This document shows, in pieces, positions 26,125-34,782 of a DNA stretch of 64,000 bases. The notes under the pieces were generated by a model, which saw only the letters and a list, made by a program, of their open reading frames with translations, was not told the DNA's origin and searched no databases. The translations under genes were made by a program, and so were the position numbers. Origin of the DNA: Bordetella genomosp. 13. Its GTDB lineage: Bacteria > Pseudomonadota > Gammaproteobacteria > Burkholderiales > Burkholderiaceae_B. Position 1 is the first letter of the stretch. Each line of letters begins with the position of its first letter. Location of the stretch: contig NZ_VEHL01000003.1 in the NCBI RefSeq assembly GCF_007679965.1, positions 434,001 through 498,000 of the forward strand, read 5' to 3'.

Positions 26125-27315
26125 ATGCAGAACACTTCCGAGCTTTCCGACGTCCTGGGCGGCATTGCCGGCGCCAGGGTGCTCACGCCCACCGGCCTGC
26201 GGGCCGCGGCATTCGATTTCGCCGATGGCCGCCTGGCGCCCGCCAGCGAAGGCGCGACGCGCCTGGACGCGGGCGGGCTGCTGGTGCTGCCCGGCATCGT
26301 GGACCTGCACGGCGACGCCTTCGAGCGCGCGGTCATGCCGCGCCCCGGCGTGGCGTTCCCGTACGAGGGCGCGCTGCGCGACGTGGACTGCCAACTGCTG
26401 TCCAACGGCATCACCACCGAGTTCCATGGCGTGACGCTGTCGTGGGAGGGCGGCCTGCGCGGCGAGCCCTATGCCGAGCGCATGTTCGACACGCTGGACC
26501 GCATGCGTCCGGCGCTGGGCGCCAACCACCACGTGCACCTGCGCTTCGAGACGCACCACGTGGCCGGCGTCGAGACGGCGCAGGCCTGGATACGCGAAGG
26601 CCGCGTGCGCTTCCTGGCGCTGAACGATCACCTGCCCGCCATGGTCAAGCGGCTGGGCAACGACCGCAAGCTGCTGCAGTACGCCGAACGCGCGGAGTGC
26701 GACCTGGACACCTTCCAGGAGCGCATCCGCCAGGCCATGCGCTCGGCCGATGCGGTGGCCGGCGCCATGCGCGCGCTGACCGACACCGCGCGGGAAGCCG
26801 GCCTGCGGATCGCCTCGCACGACGATCCCGACGCCGCCACCCGTCGCTACTACCATCAGCTGGCCTGCAGCGTGGCCGAGTTTCCGCTGGCGCGCGACGC
26901 GGCCCAGGTGGCGCGCGAGCTGGGCGATTCCATCGTGCTGGGCGGGCCGAACGTGGTGCGCGGCGGCAGCCACAACGGGGCATTGAATGCCACGGACATG
27001 ATCCGCGCCGGGCTGTGCGACGTGCTGACCTCCGACTACTACTATCCCGCGCCGCTGGCCGCCGCGCTGCGCCTGGTGCGCGACGGCGTGTTGCCGCTGG
27101 CGCGGGCCTGGGACCTGGTTTCGCGCAATCCGGCGCGCGCCGCCGGACTGGCGGGCTATGGCGAACTGCTGCCCGGCATGATGGCCGACCTGATCCTGGT
27201 GGACGACAGCGACCCGCAGCATCCGCGCGTGTGCGCGGCCATCGTGGCCGGCCGCCTGCGCTACGCCAACCGTCCCTTCGCGCACGCTGCCCGCGTCGCG
27301 GCGGTCGGGGCCTGA
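26125..27315 (+). CDS. Second PhnM-like amidohydrolase
   Basis: The protein has 396 residues, the same length as PhnM at 19238 but only distantly similar. The metal-binding HGDAFER motif replaces HCDAIEK, and SHDDPD is kept. It starts the rightward operon with a DUF1045 protein and phnN, and has its own operator-like site. It may be a true alternative triphosphate diphosphatase, as in loci where PhnM stands next to DUF1045 and PhnN, or act on a related phosphonate ester. Confidence 0.85.
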   Translation: MQNTSELSDVLGGIAGARVLTPTGLRAAAFDFADGRLAPASEGATRLDAGGLLVLPGIVDLHGDAFERAVMPRPGVAFPYEGALRDVDCQLLSNGITTEFHGVTLSWEGGLRGEPYAERMFDTLDRMRPALGANHHVHLRFETHHVAGVETAQAWIREGRVRFLALNDHLPAMVKRLGNDRKLLQYAERAECDLDTFQERIRQAMRSADAVAGAMRALTDTAREAGLRIASHDDPDAATRRYYHQLACSVAEFPLARDAAQVARELGDSIVLGGPNVVRGGSHNGALNATDMIRAGLCDVLTSDYYYPAPLAAALRLVRDGVLPLARAWDLVSRNPARAAGLAGYGELLPGMMADLILVDDSDPQHPRVCAAIVAGRLRYANRPFAHAARVAAVGA

Positions 27316-27319
27316 CGCC

Positions 27320-28177
27320 ATGCCGCTGGCGCATCGATACGCGGTATACCTGGATCCCGCCGAGCCCTGGCGCAGCGCCGGGGCGCGGTGGCTGGGCCGT
27401 TGCCCCGAGACCGGCGCCTTGCTGCCGCCCGGCCCCGACGCCGATCCGCGCCAGGCCGCCTGGACGGCCGCGCCGCGCCACTACGGTCTGCACGCCACGC
27501 TGAAGCCGCCGTTCCGCCTGCGCGTCGGCCGCACCCCGCAAAGCCTGGACGAGGCCGTGCGCCGCCTGGCCACGGGCGTCGAGCCGTTCTCGGTGCGGCT
27601 GCAGTGCCAGGCGCTGCGCGGCTTCCTGGCCTGGCGGCTGGCGAGCGATGGGGCCGTCCCGGCGCCGATGCCGGCCCGCGCTGACTACGCCGTGGCGCAG
27701 GCGCCGATGCAGTCGCTGGCCGACCAGGAGATGGCGCAGGCGTCGATGCAGCCCCTGGCCGACCCGGCGATGGCTCAGGCCCCAATGCAATCCCTGGCCG
27801 CCGAAGCGGTGCGCCAGCTGGACGACTGGCGTGCGCCGCCCACCGAGGCCGAGCTGGCACGCCGCCGCAAGTCCTCGCTGAGCCCGCAGCACGAAGCCAT
27901 GCTGGCGCGTTGGGGCTACCCCTACGTGTTCGAGCACTTCATCTTCCACATCACGCTGACGGGCTTGCTGGACGGCGCCGAGATGCGGGACGCCCTGGCG
28001 CGCGTGCGCGCTTTCAGCGATCCGCTGTGCGCGGCGCCGATGCCGGTCGACGCGGTCAGCGTGTACGTGCAGGCGGAGCCCGACGCCCCGTTCCTGGTGG
28101 CGCGCCACTACGGTTTCGACGGTACGGTCGCCGACGGCATCGCGGCCGGCTACCTGCAAGGGCCGGCGGCATCATGA
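27320..28177 (+). CDS. DUF1045 phosphonate-associated protein with internal repeat
   Basis: The protein has 285 residues. HYGLHATLKPPFRL and FEHFIFHITLTGLL carry the paired H-x-T/S motifs of the 2H phosphoesterase fold, so it may be a cyclic phosphodiesterase standing in for PhnP, which is absent here. Between the halves it has three 13-residue repeats of MAQAPMQSLADPE type (about residues 125-163) not expected in the family. It lies 4 nt after the second phnM, and its stop overlaps the phnN start (ATGA). Confidence 0.85.
   Translation: MPLAHRYAVYLDPAEPWRSAGARWLGRCPETGALLPPGPDADPRQAAWTAAPRHYGLHATLKPPFRLRVGRTPQSLDEAVRRLATGVEPFSVRLQCQALRGFLAWRLASDGAVPAPMPARADYAVAQAPMQSLADQEMAQASMQPLADPAMAQAPMQSLAAEAVRQLDDWRAPPTEAELARRRKSSLSPQHEAMLARWGYPYVFEHFIFHITLTGLLDGAEMRDALARVRAFSDPLCAAPMPVDAVSVYVQAEPDAPFLVARHYGFDGTVADGIAAGYLQGPAAS
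27692..27808 (+). repeat. 39-bp tandem repeat, three copies, inside the DUF1045 gene
   Basis: Three in-frame 39-bp units starting (G/A)TGGC(G/T)CAGGC encode VAQAPMQSLADQE, MAQASMQPLADPA and MAQAPMQSLAAEA. The repeat keeps the frame, so the protein stays intact. Its length may vary between strains. Confidence 0.85.
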
Positions 28178-28917
28178 ACGGGCAGGACCGCCGCGATGGC
28201 GAATGCGTCAGCGCGCAGGGGCGCGAGAACAGCGACTACCGGGGCGCGGAGCACGAAAGCATGCTTGCCCGCCCGCGGGGTCGGTCCAAGGGCCAGTGCC
28301 ATGAACACGCCTGGGACCCCGCGAGCACGGAGACGGCGCGCTCGGACGCCAGCGGCGCGCGCCTGGTCTACCTGATGGGCCCGTCGGGCAGCGGCAAGGA
28401 CACCTTGCTGCGCCTGCTGCGCGAATCGCTGGGCCCGGCAGACCCGGTCTGGATCGCGCAGCGCTACATCACGCGGCCCAGCAGCGCGGACGAGGGTTCG
28501 CGTGAACTTTCCGAAGACGACTACGCCCGCATGGCCGCCACCGGCGCCTTCGCGCTGCACTGGCGCAGCCATGGTTTCGGCTACGGTATCGGGACGGAGC
28601 TCGACGAGCATCTGTCTCTGGGCCACGTCGTGGTGGTCAACGGCGCGCGCCGCTGCCTGCCGCAGGCCTGCGAACGCTATCCCGCGTTGCAGGCGGTGCA
28701 GGTGACGGTGGATGCCGCCGTGCTGTACGAGCGGCTGGTGCGGCGCGGTCGGGAAAATGCCGTGCAGATCGCGGGGCGTCTGGCGGACGCCGGACTGCCT
28801 TTGGAACTGCCACCCGGCGTGACGCTGCATCGCATCGAGAACAACGATGTGCCGGCCAAGGCTGCGGGAGAGTTGGTCTGTCTGGTTCGCCGGCTGGCGG
28901 TGCCTGTCGCCTCGTAG
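28174..28917 (+). CDS. phnN: Ribose 1,5-bisphosphate phosphokinase with N-terminal extension
   Basis: The protein has 247 residues, about 60 more than usual. The kinase part starts near residue 62 and has the P-loop GPSGSGKDT (about 69-77). PhnN turns ribose 1,5-bisphosphate, the end product of C-P lyase breakdown, into PRPP. The first 60 residues are charged, low in hydrophobic residues and not expected in the family. The start is fixed by the ATGA overlap with the DUF1045 gene; a later start inside the extension cannot be excluded. Confidence 0.85.
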   Translation: MNGQDRRDGECVSAQGRENSDYRGAEHESMLARPRGRSKGQCHEHAWDPASTETARSDASGARLVYLMGPSGSGKDTLLRLLRESLGPADPVWIAQRYITRPSSADEGSRELSEDDYARMAATGAFALHWRSHGFGYGIGTELDEHLSLGHVVVVNGARRCLPQACERYPALQAVQVTVDAAVLYERLVRRGRENAVQIAGRLADAGLPLELPPGVTLHRIENNDVPAKAAGELVCLVRRLAVPVAS

Positions 28918-28936
28918 CGGTGTCTGGGTTCTGTTC

Positions 28937-29019
28937 AGCGCTGGCGGTGCATGGTGGGATGCGGCTTTGAGTTCTTGAGCGCTGGCAGTGCTTGGTGGGA
29001 TGCCGGCTTTGAGTTCTTG
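28937..29019 (+). repeat. 41/42-bp tandem repeat, two copies
   Basis: Two units, AGCGCTGGCGGTGCATGGTG and AGCGCTGGCAGTGCTTGGTG at their starts and TTTGAGTTCTTG at their ends, differ by a few substitutions and one base. The beginning of a third copy runs into the inverted 69-bp repeat. This lies in the 560-nt gap between phnN and phnE, which holds repeats but no recognised gene. Confidence 0.8.
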
Positions 29020-29088
29020 AGCGCCGGGGTCATGGCTGCGATGTCCCGTCCTCGCGCTTGCGCGCTGCGGGCGCGACTTCTCCGCCAT
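29020..29088 (-). repeat. Dispersed 69-bp GC-rich repeat, right inverted copy
   Basis: Read on the minus strand it matches 59 of 69 positions of the left copy at 19091-19159. The two copies are in inverted orientation and flank the phnM-to-phnN block of about 9.9 kb. Confidence 0.85.
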
Positions 29089-29300
29089 GCCCCCGGCTCA
29101 AGCCGTCTCTATGCCAGAGGTCCGATCACACATTCGTTCGAGCGTGGGATCGGGGCCCTGCCATGCCCTAGGCTCGTATTCCACGGCTCAGTTATCTTCA
29201 GCAGCTTCGTTGTCTCAAGCCGCTCGTACGCCAGCGGCAGCCGTCGGCGAACCTGTGTTTTCAATCCGCCGATTGACGCCTCTGAGAGCCGCGGGCGTGC

Positions 29301-29349
29301 CGGAGAAGTCGCGCCCGCAGCGCGAAAGCGCGAGGACGGGACTTCGCAG
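29301..29349 (+). repeat. Dispersed GC-rich repeat, third partial copy
   Basis: 49 nt that match the inner part of the inverted copy at 29020-29088 at 47 of 49 positions, in direct orientation relative to the left copy. The intervening 212 nt have no recognised gene. Confidence 0.85.
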
Positions 29350-29365
29350 GTGCGGCTGCGGCGGC

Positions 29366-29440
29366 CAGAAGAACATCAACCGCCGCATTGAGAACAGAAG
29401 CCGATCAGAAGAACGCCAACCGCCGCATTGCTGAGAAACA
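29366..29440 (+). repeat. 40-bp tandem repeat, two copies
   Basis: CAGAAGAACATCAACCGCCG and CAGAAGAACGCCAACCGCCG begin two similar units spaced 40 nt apart (starting 29366 and 29406), both continuing CATTG. They lie just downstream of phnE, between the dispersed repeat and the phnE stop. Confidence 0.75.
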
Positions 29441-29477
29441 AAAGCCCGCCGAAACGGAGATGAGAGAGAGAAAAAAC

Positions 29478-30275
29478 TCAGATGAACGCCTTCCGGATCC
29501 GCGAAGAAAGCATATCCGTCACGATCACGAACGCGATGATGATGATCATCACCGCGCACGTCTGCGCGTACTGGAAACTGCGGATGATCTCCCATAGCAC
29601 CATCCCGATGCCGCCGGCGCCCACGATGCCCACCACCGAGGCGGAACGCACGTTCGATTCGAATCGGTAGAGGGAGTACGAGATCCATAGCGGCATCACC
29701 TGCGGGATCACCCCGTACACGATCTCTTCCAGCGCATTCGCGCCCGTGGCGCGCACGCCTTCCACGGGGCGCGGGTCGATGGCCTCGACCGCTTCGGCGA
29801 ACAGCTTGGCCAGCACGCCCGTCGTGTGCACCCAAAGCGCCAGCACGCCCGCGAACGGGCCCAGGCCCACCGCCACGATGAACAGCATCGCGAACACCAT
29901 CTCGTTGATCGCGCGGCAGGCGTCCATCAGGCGGCGCATGGGCTGGTAGATCCAGGGAGGCACGATGTTCGACGAGCACATCAGGCCCGCCGGCACCGCC
30001 ACCACGATGGCCAGGAACGTGCCCCACAGCGCGATCTGCACCGTCACCAGCATCTCGGCCAGGTAATTGCGCCAGTCGCGGAAGTCCGGCGGGAAGAAGT
30101 CGGCCGCGAACGTGCCCATGTTGCCGCTGTCGCGCAGCAGGTCCATCGGCCGCATGTCCGCGCCTTGCCAGGACAGGCCCAGCAGCAGGAAGACGGCGGC
30201 CCAGGCCAGCAGCGTGGAGACCGGCGTGCGCAGTCGCGCGGAGGGCGCGGCGGAAGAAGAAAGAGTGTGGCTCAA
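29478..30275 (-). CDS. phnE: Phosphonate ABC transporter permease
   Basis: About 265 residues if translation starts at the TTG at 30275. There is no usable ATG: the first in-frame one downstream lies after the first membrane span, and the one upstream would overlap phnD by 128 nt. The first span is [13 protein letters not shown]; the EAA-type loop is seen around [17 protein letters not shown]. It forms the membrane channel of PhnCDE and follows phnD by 115 nt. Family certain, start not. Confidence 0.85.
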   Translation of the reverse strand: MSHTLSSSAAPSARLRTPVSTLLAWAAVFLLLGLSWQGADMRPMDLLRDSGNMGTFAADFFPPDFRDWRNYLAEMLVTVQIALWGTFLAIVVAVPAGLMCSSNIVPPWIYQPMRRLMDACRAINEMVFAMLFIVAVGLGPFAGVLALWVHTTGVLAKLFAEAVEAIDPRPVEGVRATGANALEEIVYGVIPQVMPLWISYSLYRFESNVRSASVVGIVGAGGIGMVLWEIIRSFQYAQTCAVMIIIIAFVIVTDMLSSRIRKAFI

Positions 30276-30390
30276 GGGCGGGCTCGCGGAGGAGGGGCTG
30301 CCAGGGCCGGCGCTCGGGCCGGCCTGGCGTCGTTCTGGAAGGTGCCTTGGATGCGTGGGCGGCCCGTGCGAGGCAGGGCCGCCCGCGGTC

Positions 30391-31380
30391 TTACTGCTGC
30401 TTGGCCTGCGCGGCGGCCTGCTTGTCCAGGGCGGCCAGCTTGGCGTCGATCTCGGCGATGCGCCTGGCCTTGTCGTCGGCCGACAGGTTGGCGTCGTTCT
30501 CCAGGCGCCCCTTGGCACTGGCCAGGTCCATCTGGCGGATCGGGATCAGCTGGTTGTCGTCCGACGGGCGAAAGCCCTTGTAGGTCAGGCGCTTCAGGTT
30601 CTCCAGCTCCTGCTGCGAAGCCTTGCCGTAGTTGACGAAGAAGCCGCGGATCTTCTCCTTCAGCTCGGGCGACAGATCGGTGCGCCACACCAGCGGATCG
30701 GCCGGGATCAGCGGCGACTTCCACAGCACGCGCACGTCGTCCATGGCGTTCTTGCCGGTGGAGATGTGATAGCGCTCGACGGCCTCGGTATTGGTGATGG
30801 CCACGTCCGTCTGCTTGTTGATCACCGACAGCAGGTTGGTCTCGTGGTTGGCGATGCGCACGTTCTTGAACAGCGTCTTGGGCTCGACCTTGTTGGCCAG
30901 CCACAGGTAGAAGTTCGGCACCGCGGTGCCCGAGGTCGAGTTGGGATCGCCCGCGCCGTAGCTCAGGGTCTTGCCGTTCTTGATCACGTCCTGCACGCTT
31001 TGCAGCGGGCTGTTCTTGTTCGTCAGCAGCAGCGACCAGTAGCCGGGGTTGCCGTCCTTGTCGATCACGGAAGCGAACACCTCGCCCTGGGCGCGGTCCA
31101 CGGCCTCGATGGCCGCCTTGTTGCCGTACCAGGCCATCTGCACCTTGTTGAAGCGCATGCCCTCGATGATTCCGGCGTAGTCGGATGCGAAGAACGGCTT
31201 CACGGGCACGCCGATCGCGCGGCTCAGGTCGGCGATGACCGGGTCCCAGGCGGACTTCAGGTTGGTCGACGATTCGGTCGAGATGATGCCGAAGTTCAGC
31301 GTCCTGGCGTCCTGGGCCAGGGCGGGCGCGCCGAGGACGACTGCGCTGGCGAAGAGGGCGGTAAGGGTCTTGACGAACAT
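30391..31380 (-). CDS. phnD: Phosphonate ABC transporter substrate-binding protein
   Basis: The protein has 329 residues. The signal peptide [23 protein letters not shown] is followed by [26 protein letters not shown], typical of PhnD, which binds phosphonates in the periplasm. [11 protein letters not shown] and [12 protein letters not shown] are further landmarks. The C-terminus has an Ala/Lys/Gln-rich helix ([15 protein letters not shown]). It lies 56 nt behind phnC and has a GGAG site before its ATG. Confidence 0.93.
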   Translation of the reverse strand: MFVKTLTALFASAVVLGAPALAQDARTLNFGIISTESSTNLKSAWDPVIADLSRAIGVPVKPFFASDYAGIIEGMRFNKVQMAWYGNKAAIEAVDRAQGEVFASVIDKDGNPGYWSLLLTNKNSPLQSVQDVIKNGKTLSYGAGDPNSTSGTAVPNFYLWLANKVEPKTLFKNVRIANHETNLLSVINKQTDVAITNTEAVERYHISTGKNAMDDVRVLWKSPLIPADPLVWRTDLSPELKEKIRGFFVNYGKASQQELENLKRLTYKGFRPSDDNQLIPIRQMDLASAKGRLENDANLSADDKARRIAEIDAKLAALDKQAAAQAKQQ

Positions 31381-31436
31381 GGGGGGCTCCGATGAGGAGG
31401 GCAGGGGGGATGGCGGAATGAGAAAGGGGCGCGCGG

Positions 31437-32282
31437 TTAGACGGCGGCGTCCAGCGCCACCTGCAAGCCCTGGGCGCGCGGGCGCGCCGGCAGGGCGGCG
31501 GGTGCCGTGCCCCGCAGATCGGCCAGGTCGGCGCCGTACAGCTCCTGCTGCATGGCGGGCGTGAGCGCGGCCGAGGGGCCGTCGTACACCACGCGGCCGT
31601 GCCGCAGCGCGACCACGCGCGGGCAATAACGCAGCGCCACGTCGACCTGGTGCAGCGACACCACCACGGCGACCTTGCGGGTGCGGTTGATGTCGGCCAG
31701 CGTGTCCATGACGCGACGCGAGGATTCGGGGTCGAGCGACGCGATCGGTTCGTCGGCCAGGATGACGCGGGCATTCTGCACCAGCGTGCGCGCGATGGCC
31801 GCCCGCTGCTGCTGGCCGCCCGACAGCGTCGAGGCCCGCTGGAATGCATAGCCGTCTATACCAACCAGGGCCAGCGCTTCCATGCCGGCGGCCACTTCAT
31901 GGCGCAGGAAGGTGCGCGTCAGGCTGCGCCACAGCGGCACGCGCGGCAGCAGGCCGGTCAACACGTTGGTGATGACGGGCAGGCGGCCCACCAGGTTGAA
32001 TTGCTGGAACACGAAGCCGATGCCGGCGCGCGAGCGCCGCACCGAGCGGCTGATGCGGCCGCCGCGCTGGATCAGCTCGCCGTTGACGTGCACTTCGCCG
32101 CTATCGCGGTCGCCGGGCACGAAGCCGGCCAGGTGGCGCAGCAGGGTGGACTTGCCCGAGCCCGAGGCGCCCAGCAGCGCGATCATCTCGCCGGGCGCGA
32201 CGCGCAGGTCGACATTGTCCAGCGCCTTGCTGCCTGCCTTGAACGTCTTGGACAATCCGCGTACGTCGATGGCGTGGGTCAT
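31437..32282 (-). CDS. phnC: Phosphonate ABC transporter ATP-binding protein
   Basis: The protein has 281 residues. Walker [10 protein letters not shown] near residue 38, signature LSGGQQQR and Walker [13 protein letters not shown] are intact. It energises the PhnCDE importer. The start at 32282 has GGGAGA upstream; an ATG 45 nt earlier has no site. A Pho-box-like element lies 109-126 nt before it. A C-terminal extension of about 30 residues after ADLRG is Ala/Arg-rich. Confidence 0.92.
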   Translation of the reverse strand: MTHAIDVRGLSKTFKAGSKALDNVDLRVAPGEMIALLGASGSGKSTLLRHLAGFVPGDRDSGEVHVNGELIQRGGRISRSVRRSRAGIGFVFQQFNLVGRLPVITNVLTGLLPRVPLWRSLTRTFLRHEVAAGMEALALVGIDGYAFQRASTLSGGQQQRAAIARTLVQNARVILADEPIASLDPESSRRVMDTLADINRTRKVAVVVSLHQVDVALRYCPRVVALRHGRVVYDGPSAALTPAMQQELYGADLADLRGTAPAALPARPRAQGLQVALDAAV

Positions 32283-32375
32283 TAGGGTCTCCCGCTTGAG
32301 ATGCTGGCGGAAGTATGGGGACCGCAAATGACCGCCCCGTGAAGCGGGATCGTAAAAAATCGATGGTATGCCATG

Positions 32376-32420
32376 AAAAGGGACGGAGTAATGTCATCAA
32401 ACTGACATCAGTTCCGTCCC
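32376..32420 (-). terminator. Hairpin with T-run after the Bug gene at 32482
   Basis: GGGACGGA and TCCGTCCC form an outer stem (32380-32420) enclosing an inner TGTCA/TGACA pair, followed on the minus strand by TTTT. It ends the Bug transcript before the phnC promoter. The Pho-box-like element lies inside it, so the same bases may serve two roles. Confidence 0.65.
32391..32408 (+). promoter_or_regulatory. Pho-box-like element upstream of phnC
   Basis: ATGTCAT-CAAA-CTGACAT matches the direct-repeat PhoB box (CTGTCAT, 4-nt spacer, CTGTCA) at 12 of 14 repeat positions. The element is nearly palindromic, so it can be read on either strand. It lies 109-126 nt upstream of phnC and would link the transporter to phosphate limitation. 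Confidence 0.55.
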
Positions 32421-32481
32421 AAGCCCCGGAGGCTGCGAGCGCCATAAAGCACCAGGCCGCCGGCGCGGCCTGGCGCAGGGA

Positions 32482-33468
32482 TCACTGCGGCTGCACGTTG
32501 AATTCCTTCACGACGCCGCTCCACACCTCCCGCTCCTGGGCGATGGCCTTGCGCAGTTCGTCCGCGTCCGTGAACTGCAGCTCGGCACCCTGCTGGGCGA
32601 GCGCGGCCTTCAGGTCGGGTTGGGCCAGCACCTTCCGCAGCGCGCGCGAGAGCGTCCGCACGGCCTCGGGCGGGGTGCCCTTGGGCGCGACGAAGCCGAA
32701 CAGGTTGTCCGCCGCGACGCCCGGCACGCCGGCCTCGGCCAGCGTGGGCACGTCGGGCAGCAACGAGACGCGGGCCTTTGAGGCGACGGCGAGGTAGCGC
32801 AGCTTGCCGCCGGACACCAGCGGCATCGAGGACGGCAGGCTGTCGAACATCATGGCGGAACTGCCGCTGGCCACGTCGGGCAGCGCCTCGACGCTGCCCT
32901 TGTACGGAATGTGCACCATCTGCAGTCCGGCCTTGGCCGCGAACAGCTCGGACTCCAGGTGCGACAGCGTGCCGGTACCCTGCGAGGCGAAGTTGTACTT
33001 GCCAGGCGCCTGCTTCACAAAGGCGGCCAGTCCGGCGACGTCATGGATGCCCAGGGACGTGGGCACGACCAGCGCGTGCGGCACGGCGCCCACGCCGGCC
33101 ACCGGCACGAAGTCGGTCTCCAGGTCGGCCTTCCAGTCCTTGTAGATGGCGCGCGCGATCTGCGTGTTGGTGACGGCGGCGAGATACAGCGTGTAGCCGT
33201 CGGCGGGCGCGCGGGCCGCGGCGACCAGCCCGATGGCGCCGCCCGCGCCCGGCCGGTTCTGCACCACGACCGACTGGTTCAGCTCCGCCGCCAGCTTCTG
33301 GCCGACCGCGCGCGCCAGCACGTCCGTGGCGCCGGCGGGCGGGAACGAGATAATGACCTGTATGGGTTTCTCGGGATAGGCCGCCTGCGCCGCGGGGGCG
33401 GCGACCAGGCTGGCCAGCAGCAGCGCGCCCAGGCGCCGGAGGGATCGGAAAGCGGGGACTGCGTTCAT
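32482..33468 (-). CDS. Bug-family tripartite tricarboxylate transporter substrate-binding protein
   Basis: The protein has 328 residues. A signal peptide ends near AAPAAQAAYP. The Bug landmarks VIISFPPAGATDVLAR and VQNRPGAGGAIG follow. The ATG at 33468 has AAGGGA at good spacing; an earlier in-frame ATG (33516) lacks one. It lies just upstream of phnC but is separated by a terminator, so it is not part of the phosphonate operon. Ligand unknown. Confidence 0.88.
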   Translation of the reverse strand: MNAVPAFRSLRRLGALLLASLVAAPAAQAAYPEKPIQVIISFPPAGATDVLARAVGQKLAAELNQSVVVQNRPGAGGAIGLVAAARAPADGYTLYLAAVTNTQIARAIYKDWKADLETDFVPVAGVGAVPHALVVPTSLGIHDVAGLAAFVKQAPGKYNFASQGTGTLSHLESELFAAKAGLQMVHIPYKGSVEALPDVASGSSAMMFDSLPSSMPLVSGGKLRYLAVASKARVSLLPDVPTLAEAGVPGVAADNLFGFVAPKGTPPEAVRTLSRALRKVLAQPDLKAALAQQGAELQFTDADELRKAIAQEREVWSGVVKEFNVQPQ

Positions 33469-33633
33469 GCGGGGTTTCCCTTGGAGTGTGGTTGTCGTAG
33501 CGCGTGTTGTCTCCACGTCCTCCAGGGATTCGGCACGGGGCGGTGCGCCCAGGCCGGCCGCGGATCTGTGCCCGCTGGACCGGCGCGAACGGCGCCGGCA
33601 GGCAAAAGATACGCTGCCGGCGGGAAGGGATCA

Positions 33634-33670
33634 ATCGACTCTGTTTGTTTCTGCCGCAAACGGAGTCGAT
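33634..33670 (-). terminator. Long hairpin after the Bug gene at 33684
   Basis: ATCGACTCTGTTTG pairs with CAAACGGAGTCGAT, a 14-bp stem with one G-T pair and a 9-nt loop. There is no T-run on the minus strand, so it may work as an mRNA 3'-end stabiliser or a Rho-type end rather than a classical terminator. Confidence 0.55.
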
Positions 33671-33683
33671 GGGTCCCGCCGTG

Positions 33684-34667
33684 TCACTCCGCCTTCAACC
33701 CCAGCCGCTGGATGGTGCCGGTCCATCGCTGGAATTCCTGCGCGATGTGCGCCTTGCACTGCGCGGGGTTCAGGTTCATGGGCTCGGCCCCCTGGAAATC
33801 CAGGCTTTCCTTCACCTTGGGATCCTTGATGGCGGCCTGGATTGCCTGGTCCAGCCGCGCCAGGATGGCGGGCGGCGTGCCGTTGGGCGCGGCCAGGACC
33901 TGCGCCGTGCCGGCGTCGAAGCCCTTGAGCTGCGGAATGCTTTCCGACAGCGAGGGCACATTGGGCAAGGCCGACGAGCGGCGCTCGGACGTCACCGCCA
34001 GCGCCTTCACCTGGCCGTTCTGGATGAACGGCATGGCGCTGTTGAACGAGCCCGAATACATGAAGTTGACGTTGCCGGCCGCCAGGTCGGTCAGCGCGGG
34101 GCCGTTGCCCTTGTAGGGCACGTGCTGGAAGGTCAGCCCCAGCTTGCCCGCCACGTCCATCGCCACCAGGTGGTCGACCGAGCCGTTGCCCGACGAGCCC
34201 AGGAAGAACCTGGACGGGTCGGCCTTCATGGCCTGGTACAGCGCCTGCGGGCTGTCGGCCGGATTCTTCTTCGACGCCAGCAGGATCAGCGGCACGGCCA
34301 CCGAGCAGCTGGCCACCTCGAAGGCCTTGGTCGGATCCAGGTCCGCGCGGTTGAACAGCGCGGGCGCGGTGGTCAGCGACGAGGTGCCGTACAGCAGCGT
34401 GTAGCCGTCCGGCTTGGCGCGCACCAGTTCCTGCGTGCCGATGTTGCCGCCCGCGCCGGGCCGGTTCTCGATCACGATGGGCACCTTCAGCTCCTCGGAT
34501 ACGCGCTTGAACAGCACCCGCCCGATGGCGTCGGTGGGGCCGCCCGGCGCGAAGCCGATGATCAGCGTGATGGGCTTGTTCGGATAGGCGTCGGCGGCGC
34601 GCGCGGACGGTACGCCGGTCGCCAGCGCGGTCAAGGCCAGGGCCAGCAGGGCTTGCTTGCGGATCAT
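33684..34667 (-). CDS. Bug-family tripartite tricarboxylate transporter substrate-binding protein
   Basis: The protein has 327 residues. The signal peptide MIRKQALLALALTALATGVPSARAAD is clear; LIIGFAPGGPTDAIGR and IENRPGAGGNIGTQE are the Bug motifs. GAGGAGA precedes the ATG. It follows the CoA-transferase gene by 115 nt on the same strand, so the two probably share an operon controlled by the divergent LysR gene at 36327. Confidence 0.9.
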   Translation of the reverse strand: MIRKQALLALALTALATGVPSARAADAYPNKPITLIIGFAPGGPTDAIGRVLFKRVSEELKVPIVIENRPGAGGNIGTQELVRAKPDGYTLLYGTSSLTTAPALFNRADLDPTKAFEVASCSVAVPLILLASKKNPADSPQALYQAMKADPSRFFLGSSGNGSVDHLVAMDVAGKLGLTFQHVPYKGNGPALTDLAAGNVNFMYSGSFNSAMPFIQNGQVKALAVTSERRSSALPNVPSLSESIPQLKGFDAGTAQVLAAPNGTPPAILARLDQAIQAAIKDPKVKESLDFQGAEPMNLNPAQCKAHIAQEFQRWTGTIQRLGLKAE

Positions 34668-34782
34668 GATGTCGTCTCCTCTTGTGATTCTTCTTGCGGC
34701 GCGATGCCGCGGTCGTGTCCGTGCGGCGGCGCGCTCGTGCCGCGCTCGTGTTTCCACGGTGGCGCGGTAGGGCGACGCGGCG

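Noticed and set aside
28150..29088. Minus-strand open frame with an AEKSRPQR-type start
   Set aside because: Its start lies in the dispersed 69-bp and tandem repeats and the rest is antisense to phnN, so it is a repeat-derived shadow and not a gene.
19091..29349. Insertion sequence or transposon bounded by the inverted repeats
   Set aside because: No transposase or target-site duplication was seen; the repeats are better described as dispersed elements.
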